Below are positions 42,736-52,859 of a stretch of 64,000 nucleotides of DNA, one piece after another; position 1 is the stretch's first letter, and every line of letters starts with the position of its first letter. The position numbers and the translations under genes are program-made. Origin of the DNA: Bathynomus jamesi. Its lineage: Eukaryota; Arthropoda; Malacostraca; Isopoda; Cirolanidae. The stretch covers positions 265,001 through 329,000 of the forward strand of contig JAJOZX010000927.1 in assembly GCA_023014485.1 (NCBI GenBank), given 5' to 3'. The notes beneath the pieces are model-generated. The model worked only from the letters and a program-made list of their open reading frames with translations. It did no database searches and was not told the origin of the DNA.

Positions 42736-44110
42736 ATGCCTTTTACGTTTTCAAATGCCGAATATGCCGATATGGTGTATGTTTACGGATTTTGCGATGG
42801 AAATACTACTGCTACTGTCGCTGAATCAGGGCCGGCTTAAGGGGCGAGCCAACGTGGCACTGACTCAGGACGCCGAAGTTTAGGGGCGCCAAAAATCGAA
42901 AGAGCAACAGAAAAAAAGACAAAATATCGCTTCAATCAACAAGAAACAAGTGAACAGTTTAAAAAAGGAATTCTACATAGAAAATTAGGGCGCGGGAGAT
43001 GTACTGAATGAAATAAACAATAAAATTATATAAAAAAATTTATGCTATTTTTTAACTAAAAAACCTTTATATAAAAAAGTGGGGCGGGCGCCAAAGCAAA
43101 ATTGGCTTAGGGCGCCACAACCCTTTGAGCCGGCCCTGCGTTAAATACCAGCGACGTTTTCCAAATCGAAAAATTCTGGATCGACGAGTGTTTAGCAACG
43201 TTTTTCGGAGATTGCGAGAGAGCGATTCATTTCCTGGCGTTACTGTTTTATCTGAGCATCCGGTACAACAAGCTGTGGCTGAACAAGAAAACATTCAGAT
43301 GGTACAGCGGACTCCTCATGTTAGTACGCGAAGGATTTCCACACGTCTTAGCGTTCGTCAAACGAAAGTATGTTACACGAAGAAGGCATATATCCACACC
43401 ACGTACAGCGCGTTCAGCACCTTCAACCTGGGATCGTGCCCAACAGCTGGAATTTTGTAATTGGCTCAATGCCGATTGACAATTGCATCGATACGTCTTG
43501 TTCTGTGATGAGCTCAATTTACCCGTGACCGTGTCAACAACACTCGCATTTCACATGTGTGGTCAGAAATGAATCTTCATGCCATTGTGGAAAGTAATTT
43601 TCAACATCGGTTCAGTCTCAATGTGTGGCATGGTATTCTCTACGGTCAGTTGATTGGTTCGTTTATTTTCGAATGTGGTCTTACAGGTGACAGTTATCTA
43701 CGATTTCTGCAAGACGAACTGGCGCCACTGTTAGAAGATGTACCTTTGGCAACACGATTGCGTATGTACTTCAACCAAGACAGAGCTCCTCCCCATTTTA
43801 GGGCAGTGAGAACGCATTTCGATGATCGCTTCCCTGGTCGATGGATCTATCGTGGTGGTGCACAAAATTGGCCACTCAGGTCTCCGGACCTAACCCCTCT
43901 AGATTTTTATCTGTGGGAGTGCATGAAAGAGCGCTCCCACAGAAAAGTGGAAAAGAGGAAACACGAGATGCATTGCTCCGTCGCATTTTGGATGCTGCAG
44001 CCCTCATAAAGGACAATCGTAATGGACTAATGCGAGCTTCACGCGCTATTCACAGACGAGCCGTGATGTGTATTGAGGCCGAGGGTAGTAATTTTGAACA
44101 GTTATTGTAA
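42736..44110 (+). pseudogene. Mariner-type transposase (DUF4817 + DDE), split by a MITE
   Basis: The start reads MPFTFSNAEYADMVYVYGFC, then NTTATVAE. After the MITE it resumes at YQRRFPNRKILDRRVFSNVF. The second HTH has HVSTRRISTRLSV. The catalytic aspartates are in LFCDELNLP (first, with the following residues altered), FNQDRAPPHFRA and LRSPDLTPLDFYLWE. A frame change near 43360-43500 and another near 43920 break it. The end at 44110 is the natural C-terminus (GSNFEQLL). Confidence 0.88.
42827..43138. mobile_element. hAT MITE, 312 bp
   Basis: Ends are CAGGGCCGGCTTAAGGG and CCTTTGAGCCGGCCCTG. The octamers cgctgaat (42819-42826) and cgttaaat (43139-43146) are an eroded 8 bp duplication. Removing the insert and one octamer restores TVAEYQRRF in the mariner transposase, which proves the insertion. 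Confidence 0.93.
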
Positions 44111-44706
44111 ATTCATGAATAACAACTTTAGCAGCTATTTATTCGCTTATTAAATGCAAAAAACTTCACTTTTTTCTACGTGAAGGTCAAAATATGAAAA
44201 TAAAAACCCACTCTAATAGACAGAGTTTATTTCCACGACAGTTTCGACGCCCACTGGCATCCTCCTCGGGTGGATACAGAAACACGAATGAACCAAAACA
44301 AGAGGGAAAAACAGTCCAGGGACCGACCGTTAAGAAATTCGCACCTAGGTTAGATCCCATTCTCCCGACACCGGAAGGGCATTTTCATTAAGTACATTCG
44401 CGCAAATTTAAAACTATCTTCCTGTTCTAAACATACAGATTCTATTATCACTGGTATGCATATGAATTTTGTTTGTCTGCTGTGAGGGTTTTTTCAACTC
44501 ATATTATATAATTCGACCATGCTGAATTCGAAAATGACATTGGTTTTCCTCAATCAGGTCAGGTTTTTTCTCTATTGGCCATTTATTATAAGTCCAATTT
44601 TATCCCCAAATTTATTGATTTTTTTAGCTTAAACACTGTAGATAACTTACGAGTAATATTATAAGAACACTCGTGAAAAATGAAAACATTTTGTGAATAA
44701 ATACTT

Positions 44707-45474
44707 TTATTCATACAATGAATATGGAAAAAAGTTTATTGAGGAAGGAATGAAGTTTTTTTGGCTTTCCGTCTGTTTTTCTTCGGGCACGTCTCGCTTC
44801 AAACACCAGCAATAGTCCGCCAGCATATTGATATCCCAGTTTCCCTGGTACCTCTCTTCCATTATTTTGATATCTTGGTGAAATCGTTCACCCTGTTCCT
44901 CACTATAATCCCCGCAATTTTCAGGAAAATAGTCCAAGTGGGACCACAAAAAGTGCATTTTTATGGACATGCGCGACCCATGAGCTTTGAAAGCTTCCAT
45001 CAAGTTTTCGACAACGGACTCGCATTCTGGACTTCTACGCTTGCCAAGAAAATCAGTGACAACTGATTTGAATGCCTGCCAGGCATTCTTCTCAGTTGGA
45101 GTCATTGCGTTTTCGAACTGAGTATCCTTGATCAAAGTTCGAATTTGAGGACCATCAAAAACCCCAGCATTTAGTTTAGCATCAGATATATGAGGAAATT
45201 TACTCTCGAGATATCGGAATGCTGAACCCTCCTTATTCATTGATTTGATGAAATTTTTCATCAAGCCCAGCTTAATATGAAGTGGTGGGAGCAAAATTTT
45301 TGTTGGTGGTACAAGGGGCACTGAAACGACATTATGCGACCCAGGTTCAAAATTCTCTCTGGATGCCCATTCACGCTGTGCATAGTGCTTCTCATCCGCT
45401 CGGCTATCCCATTTGCAGAGGAAACATGGGTATTTCGTGTATCCCCCTTGCATTCCCAATACAAATGCAATAAT
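44707..45474 (-). CDS. Unclassified transposon protein, coding exon 3 (residues 316-570)
   Basis: It starts after a pyrimidine-rich TTTTTTTTCAG with IIAFVLGMQGGYTKYPCFLC, so C332 and C335 follow 20 residues after D313, like the C-x2-C insert of hAT- and KDZ-like transposases. LLPPLHIKLGLMKNFIKSM and SDAKLNAGVFDGPQIRTLIK follow. EEQGERFHQDIKIMEERYQG (from E507) carries a strong candidate for the third acid, E508 or E511. The end, WDINMLADYCWCLKRD, is typical of the family. Exons total 1713 bases, exactly 571 codons including the stop. Confidence 0.87.
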   Translation of the reverse strand: MIAFVLGMQGGYTKYPCFLCKWDSRADEKHYAQREWASRENFEPGSHNVVSVPLVPPTKILLPPLHIKLGLMKNFIKSMNKEGSAFRYLESKFPHISDAKLNAGVFDGPQIRTLIKDTQFENAMTPTEKNAWQAFKSVVTDFLGKRRSPECESVVENLMEAFKAHGSRMSIKMHFLWSHLDYFPENCGDYSEEQGERFHQDIKIMEERYQGNWDINMLADYCWCLKRDVPEEKQTESQKNFIPSSINFFPYSLYE

Positions 45475-45651
45475 CTGAAAAAAAATGAAAATATTTAAAG
45501 AATTTAGAGAATTTGTTCTATCAGATAAAAAAAATCTGCATTGGACTGTATCATTTCTGTGGGGAAGTTAAATGTTCTTATACGCTCTCAAATAACCTTT
45601 GGAAAAACAACATAGTCAATAGCAATAGTTTACTTATGATATTAGTATTAC

Positions 45652-46292
45652 CTTCAAATCTCCACAGATCCTCCAGTTATGTTGGTCGTATACGAGAGCA
45701 TCCAGTAAAATTTTCATGTTATCGTAGCTCTCAGTAAGTTGTACGGAATGTGCTACAGGGACTGATGCAACCCTATTCCCAATGTTGAGAAGTACTGCTT
45801 TCAAACTTCGTTTAGACGAGTCTATAAATAGCCTCCATTCTGATGCGTTATATGGCAGGCCCAAGGATTCGATTAGCCCCTCAACATTGCAGCAGTACAC
45901 TAAGGAAGAGGTATTTTCGTGCACTGCAAAAAACTTGCGGAATTCTTCCTCTCGTTTCCTATACCAGGAGAATGTTGTTCCCGGAGCCAGCAAGTTGTCC
46001 TCTCGAAGTCGTGAGCCCAAGATCTCGGCAGCTAATTTGGAAAGTCCTAAATCCCTGGTAAGATCATTAAGTTTGGCCTGGTTGAGAGGCCTCGGCTCAT
46101 TTGAAGCGGTATCTTGAGGTATATACGACTGGGACTGGTCATTGGCATTGGTCATTGATTCATCATCAGAATCATCGAAGTCCAGGGTTTGAGGTGGGTC
46201 GGGTATTGGAATTCCAGGACCATGGGGTACAGGTCTCATAGCAGAAGGAATGTCAGGGTATACAACAATGTGTTTATTCTTCTTGTGAACTC
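45652..46292 (-). CDS. Unclassified transposon protein, coding exon 2 (residues 102-315)
   Basis: It follows an acceptor TATTTTCAG and completes a glycine codon in phase 1, then reads VHKKNKHIVVYPDIPSAMRP. An acidic, disordered stretch (DFDDSDDESMTNAND) precedes a helical region (LNDLTRDLGLSKLAAEILGS). It ends with ASEWRLFIDSSKRSLKAVLL and NWRICGDLK at a GTAATA donor in phase 0. D259 (FIDSSK) and D313 (CGDLK) are candidates for the first two catalytic acids of an RNase-H-like transposase. That assignment is inference from strand-like context and spacing. Confidence 0.85.
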
Positions 46293-46416
46293 CTGAAAAT
46301 AGAAACACAGAAACATGGATATAAAACTTGCATATGAAATAGAAGAAGCATTCAGACAGTGGCGGCTCGTGAGGGAAGGCTGCGGTCTGTAAGATATGAA
46401 ATAGGTCGATGGAGTC

Positions 46417-46490
46417 TGTATATTTTCTTTCTTTTTCATTCATATTGTCCCTTCGGGGACAATATGAATGAAAAAGAAAGAAAATATACA
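46417..46490. repeat. Perfect 35 bp hairpin with TTCG tetraloop in intron 1
   Basis: Arms 46417-46451 and 46456-46490 are perfect inverted repeats with the four-base loop TTCG. In RNA the loop would be UUCG closed by C-G, an unusually stable combination. The arms do not resemble the transposon's termini. The same structure with two mismatches is at 76-149. Confidence 0.97.
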
Positions 46491-46693
46491 ATCATTGTAT
46501 ATGTAAATGTAACTTGTATAACAATATGTATGTGTAAATATATTTTCTATAACAATATGTATATGTAAATGTATGATTACCATTATGGTGAATATTATGC
46601 TATATATGGTGAATATTACATTATGGTGAATATTATGTCAAGTTTCATACGAGGATTTCAAAATATTTAAGAAAAATAAATTTATAAGCCCAC

Positions 46694-46997
46694 CTTGGAG
46701 GTTTGTCATGCAGAAATAGCAATCTGTCACGTGATCCTTTCCTTCTCTCCAAATCATGGGAATTCCAAAAGGCAAAGATTTCGCTCTGCCTTTGCTCCAT
46801 CTTCTCAAATTTTCAATGCACGTCTTGCAGCACATATGAGGGGCGAAATTTTTGTCCTGGTCCCCTAGCTTAATTCCAAAGTATGCTCTATACATTGTCT
46901 TCACAAATTTAGTGATTTGGGACTGGTTATTTGGCATGGTAACCGTCCCACATATGTAGCAGAATCTATTGGGATCATTTTTACACGCTCTATTCAT
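46694..46997 (-). CDS. Unclassified transposon protein, coding exon 1 (residues 1-101)
   Basis: The ATG at 46997 opens MNRACKNDPNRFCYICGTVT. This exon is a zinc-binding domain: CYIC (13, 16), HMCCKTC (54-60) and CYFC (93, 96), with the words FGIPMIWREGKDHVTD between. The GT donor (gtgggc) follows at 46693, in phase 1. An acceptor TTTTCAG above the ATG implies a 5' noncoding exon. I know this cysteine arrangement from an abundant, poorly named protein family in arthropod genomes. As with many transposases, it probably reads the element's ends. Confidence 0.85.
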
Positions 46998-47246
46998 TAT
47001 GAAATATTTTATCTATATGCCTGAAAAGTAAAAAAAGATATTATACAAGTGAAACAAGTGATGATAGATGTTACTGTTCCAATTCCGCTTTGACAAAATC
47101 ACGAAAAATTCTATTTTACTTATGAGGCCATAGCCGGATAACCTGAGCTGATTGAGAAAAACGGATTGCAGATTCGAAATCAGCAGGAAAAACTCTATAA
47201 GAATCACTTACAAAACCCTTGACAGCAAAATTGATGCATACCAGTG
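46998..47246 (-). promoter_or_regulatory. 5' region and noncoding first exon of the transposon gene
   Basis: Between the right terminus and the start codon lie a donor-like GTAAGT at about 47211 (minus strand) and the acceptor TTTTCAG at about 47024. So a short 5' noncoding exon at about 47212-47246 or further out is likely. The promoter must then sit in or beyond the terminal repeat. The segment is almost identical in copy 1. Confidence 0.5.
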
Positions 47247-47250
47247 TTAT

Positions 47251-47952
47251 TTTTTTTTTTTTTTTTACATAATTATTACATTTATTATTAAATTTATTAC
47301 ATTTAATATTGCATAATTATTTATTACAGAAATTATAAATTTATTATTACATTGGTTATTACATTGTTATTCTTGGTCAAAAAATCCCTTACGGAGTCGT
47401 GGGAACGTGTTCGAACCTAAGTGTGAATTTCTTAAATGTCTCTGGATTGGATTGTTTCCTTACTCGCTTTTAGTAAATGTAATAATGGAAGTAATAAATG
47501 TGGAAATAAATATAAATGCAACAGATGTAATAATAAAGGTAATATTATAAATTTAATAATTAGGGTAAAGGTAATAATAATAAATGTTAAAAAAATGTAA
47601 ATGCAATAATAAATGCAGTAATTATGTCAAAATATTAGAATCTGTATGTATAGAACAAGAAGATAGTTTTAATTTGTGGGAATGTACTTATAAGCGGACC
47701 CTGTAATAAAATGCCCTTCCGGTGTCGGAGAACGATATCTAACCTAGGTGCGAATTTCTCAATGGTCTCTGGATTGTTTTCTAATCGGCTTTTTTCATTC
47801 GTTTTTCGGTTTATAAGTTCTGTATAATAAACAACAATGTAATAACCAATGTAATAATAAATTTATAATTTCTGTAATAAATAATTATGCAATATTAAAT
47901 GTAATAAATTTAATAATAAATGTAATAATTATGTAAAAAAAAAAAAATATAA
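47251..47952. repeat. Inner arm and loop of the foldback element
   Basis: Contains poly(T), an array of ATTATTACATTT-like words, and direct partial copies of the arm at about 47385-47440 and 47640-47760. No genes. Confidence 0.75.
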
Positions 47953-48360
47953 AAAAATAATAGAATCTGTATGTTTAGAACAGGAAGATAGTTTTAAATT
48001 TGCGCGAATGTACTTAATGAAAATGCCCTTCCGGTGTCGGGAGAATGGGATCTAACCTAGGTGCGAATTTCTTAACGGTCGGTCCCTGGACTGTTTTTTC
48101 CCTCTTGTTTTGGTTCATTCGTGTTTCTGTATCCACCCGAGGAGGATGCCAGTGGGCGTCGAAACTGTCGTGGAAATAAACTGTCTATTAGAGTGGGTTT
48201 TTATTTTCATATTCGCTTATTCTTATTTTTAAACATTCAAACATCCATAACTCCATAACCGTTAAGAATCGGACCTATGTTCATATGAAGTTTTGGACTA
48301 GGAATAACCTCAGCTATAAGCTCCCGAAGTTATGACATTTCGTCGTGACTCATCCTGTAT

Positions 48361-48386
48361 ATAATATATATATATATATATAATAT

Positions 48387-48420
<34 letters not shown>
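48361..48420. repeat. (TA)n microsatellite
   Basis: Interrupted alternating TA, at the right end of the mariner. Confidence 0.95.
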
Positions 48421-48509
48421 GTCAAAAGATACTGAACGAAAAAGTTTACTGAATGTTAAAATGGTAACACAAAAAGATAAATATTTAGAAGCCGCCTGCC
48501 ATGGGCTGG

Positions 48510-51500
48510 TAGGGTGTGTCAATTTTAGTAAAGTCAACAATTCAAAAACTACTAATGCTCAAATGATGTCATATTATCTAGCAAACTTAGAAATATCTTT
48601 AGTGTTGTTTAAAAAAGCCATTTACCTACTTATATTTGACCATAAAAGTTTGAAATATAACCTAAATATGACTGTAGCATTGCATATCAATGTGCCATTG
48701 ATATGTGTGGTCAACTTTGGTTATTTTTGATGTGCAGTATGGTTTCTAAGTTTCACATAGTCACAAATGCTGGAGTTTTGATTGTGAATGCATGGGTTTT
48801 CCCTCCTTTTTGACAATTTTGATTGCTTCGTAATGTAAATATTGTGTAATTCAAATTATTCGAAATGTTGTGTGCCCAAACTTTCTATATATTTTGATAA
48901 CTTATGATAGATATATGAAATTGTCATTACTTTGAAAGTCTTGTACCGATAACAACACAACCTTTTATCTGAGCTTATAGGAAGATATTAGGAATTTCAA
49001 TTAACTTAATTTTATGTAATCATAATCAGTAGGCCTATCCAAATTTCAATGACATTTCTTTTGTTCACAGGTCCTCAGGATGAGTCAGAAAGAAATCGGA
49101 ACCCGAAGCAAATCAAGTTGTCACCTAAGTCATTTGGTGGGGACTGGGAGGGAACTTCCCCCTGCTGAGCTGCCCACAGCCAGAGATCTGCTGAGGTATG
49201 GTTTGTTGAGGAGAGAGATGAGTGAGGAAGACAGGAGGAATTACCCAGTTAATGACCTGACTAACAACGGCATTGTTCCAGGGCTACTGGCTCAGTGGAG
49301 AAAGGCCAACGCTCTATTCACAGGACCTGTAATCAACACTGAGGTCAGGATCAGAGCTAAAGTGAAGGCACTGTGGGATGAGGCAGTAAAGGTGTCCATT
49401 GGCAAAGTGAAGCTAGAGGTCAAAGATAGGTTCATGATGAAACTAGACAAAGTGGTGGACATCCTGACCTGTCACTGTGTGATCAGGAGCTGCAGTGAGC
49501 TTGGGTGCAACCCTGTCTGCAACAGTGAAGTTCACATTGACTGCAGCTGCAGGAGCGAGCAGAAGATACCAGTGCAGGAACTTGCCTTCATTAAAGGCCA
49601 GAGAGAAAAGGTGGGCAGTGTAGGGGCACACCAGATGGGTCTAGCTGATCACCCTGAGACCAGGAGACAGGAAGCAGTGCTGCAGAAACAGGAGCAGAGA
49701 AGGAAGGCCGAGGAGAAGAGGAGGGGAGGCAGAGGAGTCAGCCAAGAAAGAAGAGGAGTTGAGGGAGGAGTCACTGCTGGAGATGGAGTTGGAGGAGACT
49801 GGAGATATACTGGAGGAGGCAGGGAGGAGAGAGGAGGACGAAGACTTCATACCAGAGGCTGCGACAACTTCTTCCTTGCCTGTGGCTAAGAAGAAGAAAT
49901 ACAACACTGAAGATATCACCAACATAGCTCTGGCTAGCTTGAGACATCACACTGGGCTGAGAGAGACTGCAGAGATTGCCACTGCTGCCTGGATTGATGC
50001 TGGTCTTATCACAGAGTTTGACACAGCACTGGTGATTGACCGCAACAAGGTGAGGAGGGCTCAGGAAGACTGACTAAGTTGCTGGTCAAGAAGTTTGATG
50101 AAGAGATTAGGGAAAATGGCATCACCTGTATCTTCTTTGATGGGAAAAGAGATGACACCAAAGTGATGATGGAAGCCGAGGACAGTGACAGGCAGTTTCC
50201 TGGCCTCATTAAGGAAGAACACTATACAGTGTGCAATGAACCAGGTGGGAAATATTTGTGGCATTTTGTACCAGAGGAAGCTGCAGAGGAGAGAAGTCAT
50301 GCTGAGGTCATTGCTGATCATCTGGTGAACTGGCTAAGAGAGAGAGGAGCAGACCAGTCCCTTTTGGTCATAGGAGGTGACAGTACTAATGTGAATACTG
50401 GCTGAGAGGGAGGAGTAATGCATTATGTGGAGGCCAAGCTTCGCGGGAAGTTGGTGTGGATTGTCTGTGACTTGCACGCTGGAGAGCTGAGTCTCAGACA
50501 CCTGGTGACTGCACTGGATGGCAAGACATTGAGCAACAACAAGTGATCTGGGCCCCTAGGGAAGATGTCAAACACTGCCACTGAGCTGGAGATCAACCCA
50601 AACTTCACGGGGATCACTGTTGGTCCTCCTCTACCTCATCTCAGTCAGGAGGTAGTCAAGGACCTCAGCACAGACCAATCATATGGCTACAGAATCATCA
50701 CTGCCATCAGATCGGGAGAGGTACCTCAGAGTCTAGCTCTCCTGGAGATTGGGCCAGTCTATCACAGTAGGTGGGTCACCACGGCTCTAAGGTTCTGCAG
50801 ATTGTGGATTTCCAAACATGGGCTGAAGGGTAGGAACCTGAAGAATCTGAAGATAATTGTGGAATTCACAGTGGGAGTCTACATGCCAAACTGGTTCAAC
50901 ATCAAGTTAAATCACAGCTGGGTGGAGGGTCCCAGGCATGTACTGTACCAGCTGGAGTTGCTCAGAAGTCAGAAGAAGGTGATAGGAATAGTGATGCCTA
51001 CAGTGAAGAGATCAGCCTGGTATGCACACTCTGAGGCTGTGCTCCAGGCCATGCTGTGCAGCGAGGTGGAGGAGGAGAGGAGGGAGGCAGTGAAGAGGGT
51101 ACTGGAAATCAGAGGTGAAGGAGACGAGGACACACAGGTAGGAGACTGCAGTGTCAGATCCAGGAAGACTCCTGACATCAACCCAGATGCCACCAAACTC
51201 TCGGAGCTTATTGACTGGAACTCTGGCGTGACTGAGCCTCCTCTGACCTGCTCCCTCACCATTGCTGCAATCAAGGAGTTTCTGGATGGACCAATGGAAG
51301 TTCCTCCATGGCCCTCACACACACAGTCAGTAGAGAGGTGTGTAAGGATGACAACTGAAGCAGCACAATATGTTTACTCACAAGAGAGGAGGGAGGCGTA
51401 CATCAGTGGCCAGGTGGCCAGTAGGGAGCTCATGTCCAGGAACAAGAGCAAGGCAGACATGGCATCCTTGGCAAAGTTCAAGAAACCTATCTATATTTCA

Positions 51501-51707
51501 AGTTTTAATATTGAAATACAATCAAAATGTCTTTAATTGTATGTAATGTACGTAAAATGTAGTTATATACAATAAAAAAAATACTTGCAAAAATTGCTGG
51601 ATTTTAAAGCCATATTTCGATTTAGCACATAAAATGCATCATTTGGTCACTAGGAGTCTTTGAAAATCTAAAGATTTCACTTTGCTCCCTAAAATTGACA
51701 CACCCTA
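48510..51707 (+). mobile_element. Large DNA transposon of an unfamiliar family, 19 bp ends, 9 bp duplication
   Basis: The ends are TAGGGTGTGTCAATTTTAG at 48510 and its exact inverse ending at 51707. The nonamer atgggctgg is repeated perfectly at 48501-48509 and 51708-51716. The element is 3198 bases with a single long gene on the plus strand (49080-51536). A 9 bp duplication is typical of Mutator-like elements; the TAGGG end would also fit hAT, which makes 8 bp. I could not place the protein in either. Confidence 0.88.
49080..51536 (+). pseudogene. Transposon protein of unknown family, about 800 residues, nearly intact
   Basis: Blocks: 49080-49760 with YPVNDLTNNGIVPGLLAQWR and a cysteine-rich part (CHCVIRSC, CNPVC, CSC); then a coiled-coil-like EEK-rich segment; TEDITNIALASLRH; ITCIFFDGKRDDTK; HYTVCNEPGGKYLWHF; LLVIGGDSTNVNTG; VWIVCDLHAGELSLRHLVTA; and a C-terminal half with GYRIITAIRSGEVP, RSAWYAHSEAV and QSVERCVRMTTEAA. 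Two frameshifts (about 49755, 50072) and two stops (50403-50405 and about 50544) interrupt it. Aspartates in FFDGK and GGDST and glutamate in SVERCV are possible catalytic acids. The family is widespread in invertebrates and, to my knowledge, unnamed. Confidence 0.7.
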
Positions 51708-51777
51708 ATGGGCTGGCATAAGCAGCATGCAACTTTCTCTCAGTGTTAATCGGTGACTCGTAATTCTATTTTGTGTC

Positions 51778-51990
51778 TAATCTAAGATGACAAGGTGGTG
51801 ATTAGGTTAAGCTGTCTAATTATTATGTCAGTTAGAGTAATGTCGATAGTTTATAAATAGGTAAAGTAGGACTGAGTTGGTCGAAGTTTTGTTGGCACTG
51901 GCGCTAATGGGCACCGAAAGAACAAATGATAAGCCCCAAGAAAACCTGAAGTAAAGCACCTGTAAGTATCATTTATGCCTAACTTCTAAC
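51778..51990 (+). repeat. Inverted copy of the repeat at 53930-54272
   Basis: Matches the reverse complement of 53935-54115: GGTGATTAGGTTAAG, TTATTATGTCAGTTAG, GTAGGACT.AGTTGGTCGA, GCACCTGTAAGTA. It may be the opposite end of a larger unit with the copies at 53930 and 55245. It contains a donor-like CTGTAAGT. Confidence 0.75.
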
Positions 51991-52293
51991 CGAAACTTAA
52001 CGGGGTCTAACACCCAACGTTATTACACTGAAAATAAATCTTTGTCTGCTGCATGAAGGCATTCGATAAGATTCTTTGGCGCCTCACCATCAGCACCTGC
52101 ACTCCATTTATGTCTCCACTCCTTTATTTCTCTGACGACGATGACTATGTATATCACTTAATATTAGCATTTGGCGAATATTTTCCACAAAAATTAGAAC
52201 TTTTTTATATTCTTATTTTTGTTTGAAAATGGGTACTGCTTTCAAAAAGGGATAGTTTTAACTATTCCGAACTTCCCATGGACCCGCACCCGT
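51991..52293. other. No gene recognised
   Basis: Mixed composition, no open frame of note, no repeat partner found in the window. Confidence 0.45.
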
Positions 52294-52295
52294 AG

Positions 52296-52375
<80 letters not shown>
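52294..52375. repeat. (TA)n followed by (TG)n
   Basis: Compound microsatellite of about 80 bases. Confidence 0.95.
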
Positions 52376-52376
<1 letters not shown>

Positions 52377-52859
52377 TATTTTTTCTCTTTGATTGGGTTC
52401 GGAATCCCAGCTGAGCCTCAAACGGCCAAGCTCTGAAGGGATACTTTAACTTATAGCCTAAGTTAAGCAAGACTAAAGCAGAGTTTATGGGTTTATGGAC
52501 TTAGAGGTCCTATTCGGTCCTACCTCAGGGTTGTTGACTTGATGTGGGCCTACTTTAGGTCTCAGTAGCCTAACAATGAAAAAGGGGCACTATTTATGGC
52601 CTTTCTAAATTTTGCAACAACAACACAACCTGCATCATTGCACAGTGCAACAATCCTGTATCTAAACTACCAAAGTGAATTGCAAGAGAGCTCTCTATAA
52701 GACCATACCCTATTAGTGCGCATTCAACAAAAAGACTGGAAAGGACGCTGCCAGTAACCGAAAGTGATACCACAAGAGCCTAAAAATACCGTAAATGACA
52801 ATTTTTCACTAACTTTACAATTATTATAACATGGATAGATAGGTAAAATATTCTTTAAT

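Larger units (their letters stand above)
44449..47246 (-). mobile_element. Complete DNA transposon of an unclassified family, 2798 bp
   Basis: Its ends are inverted: CACTGGTATGCAT at 44449-44461 and the complement ending CCAGTG at 47246. Looser similarity continues for another 25 bases (AATTTTG, GCTGT, AGGGTTTT). The tetramer ttat flanks both sides (44445-44448, 47247-47250). Cutting it out restores the foldback arm, so the limits are secure. It holds a single spliced gene on the minus strand with three coding exons and no stop. A close copy of its 5' part lies at 1-902. Confidence 0.85.
44196..48208. mobile_element. Foldback element with about 370 bp inverted arms, hosting another transposon
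   Basis: The outer arms 44196-44448 and about 47953-48208 are inverted copies, starting GAAAATAAAAACCCACTCTA. The arms continue inward, at 47247-47360 against 47832-47950, where poly(T) and TTACATAATTATTACATTT match inverted. The loop repeats part of the arm directly (47640-47760). The tetramer atat flanks both ends. No coding content belongs to it. The 2.8 kb transposon at 44449-47246 lies in its left arm. Confidence 0.8.
42495..48360 (+). mobile_element. Mariner-type element carrying nested insertions
   Basis: Ends are TACAGGGTGAGTCACGACGA at 42495 and its inverse ending CATCCTGTA at about 48360. The inverted repeats run over 100 bases, including CATAACTTCGGGAGCTTATA and ATAACGGTTATGGAG-type words. 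The transposase is at 42736-44110. The MITE at 42827-43138 and the foldback element at 44196-48208 lie inside. Without these the element would be about 1.5 kb, the normal mariner size. Confidence 0.88.

Noticed and set aside
44761..45066. Plus-strand open frames opposite the 570-residue protein, also 45782-46117
   Set aside because: They are antisense shadows of exons 3 and 2; the minus-strand reading has splice sites and domain motifs.
49641..49925. Minus-strand serine-rich open frame
   Set aside because: It is the antisense of the glutamate-rich coiled-coil part of the plus-strand transposon protein.
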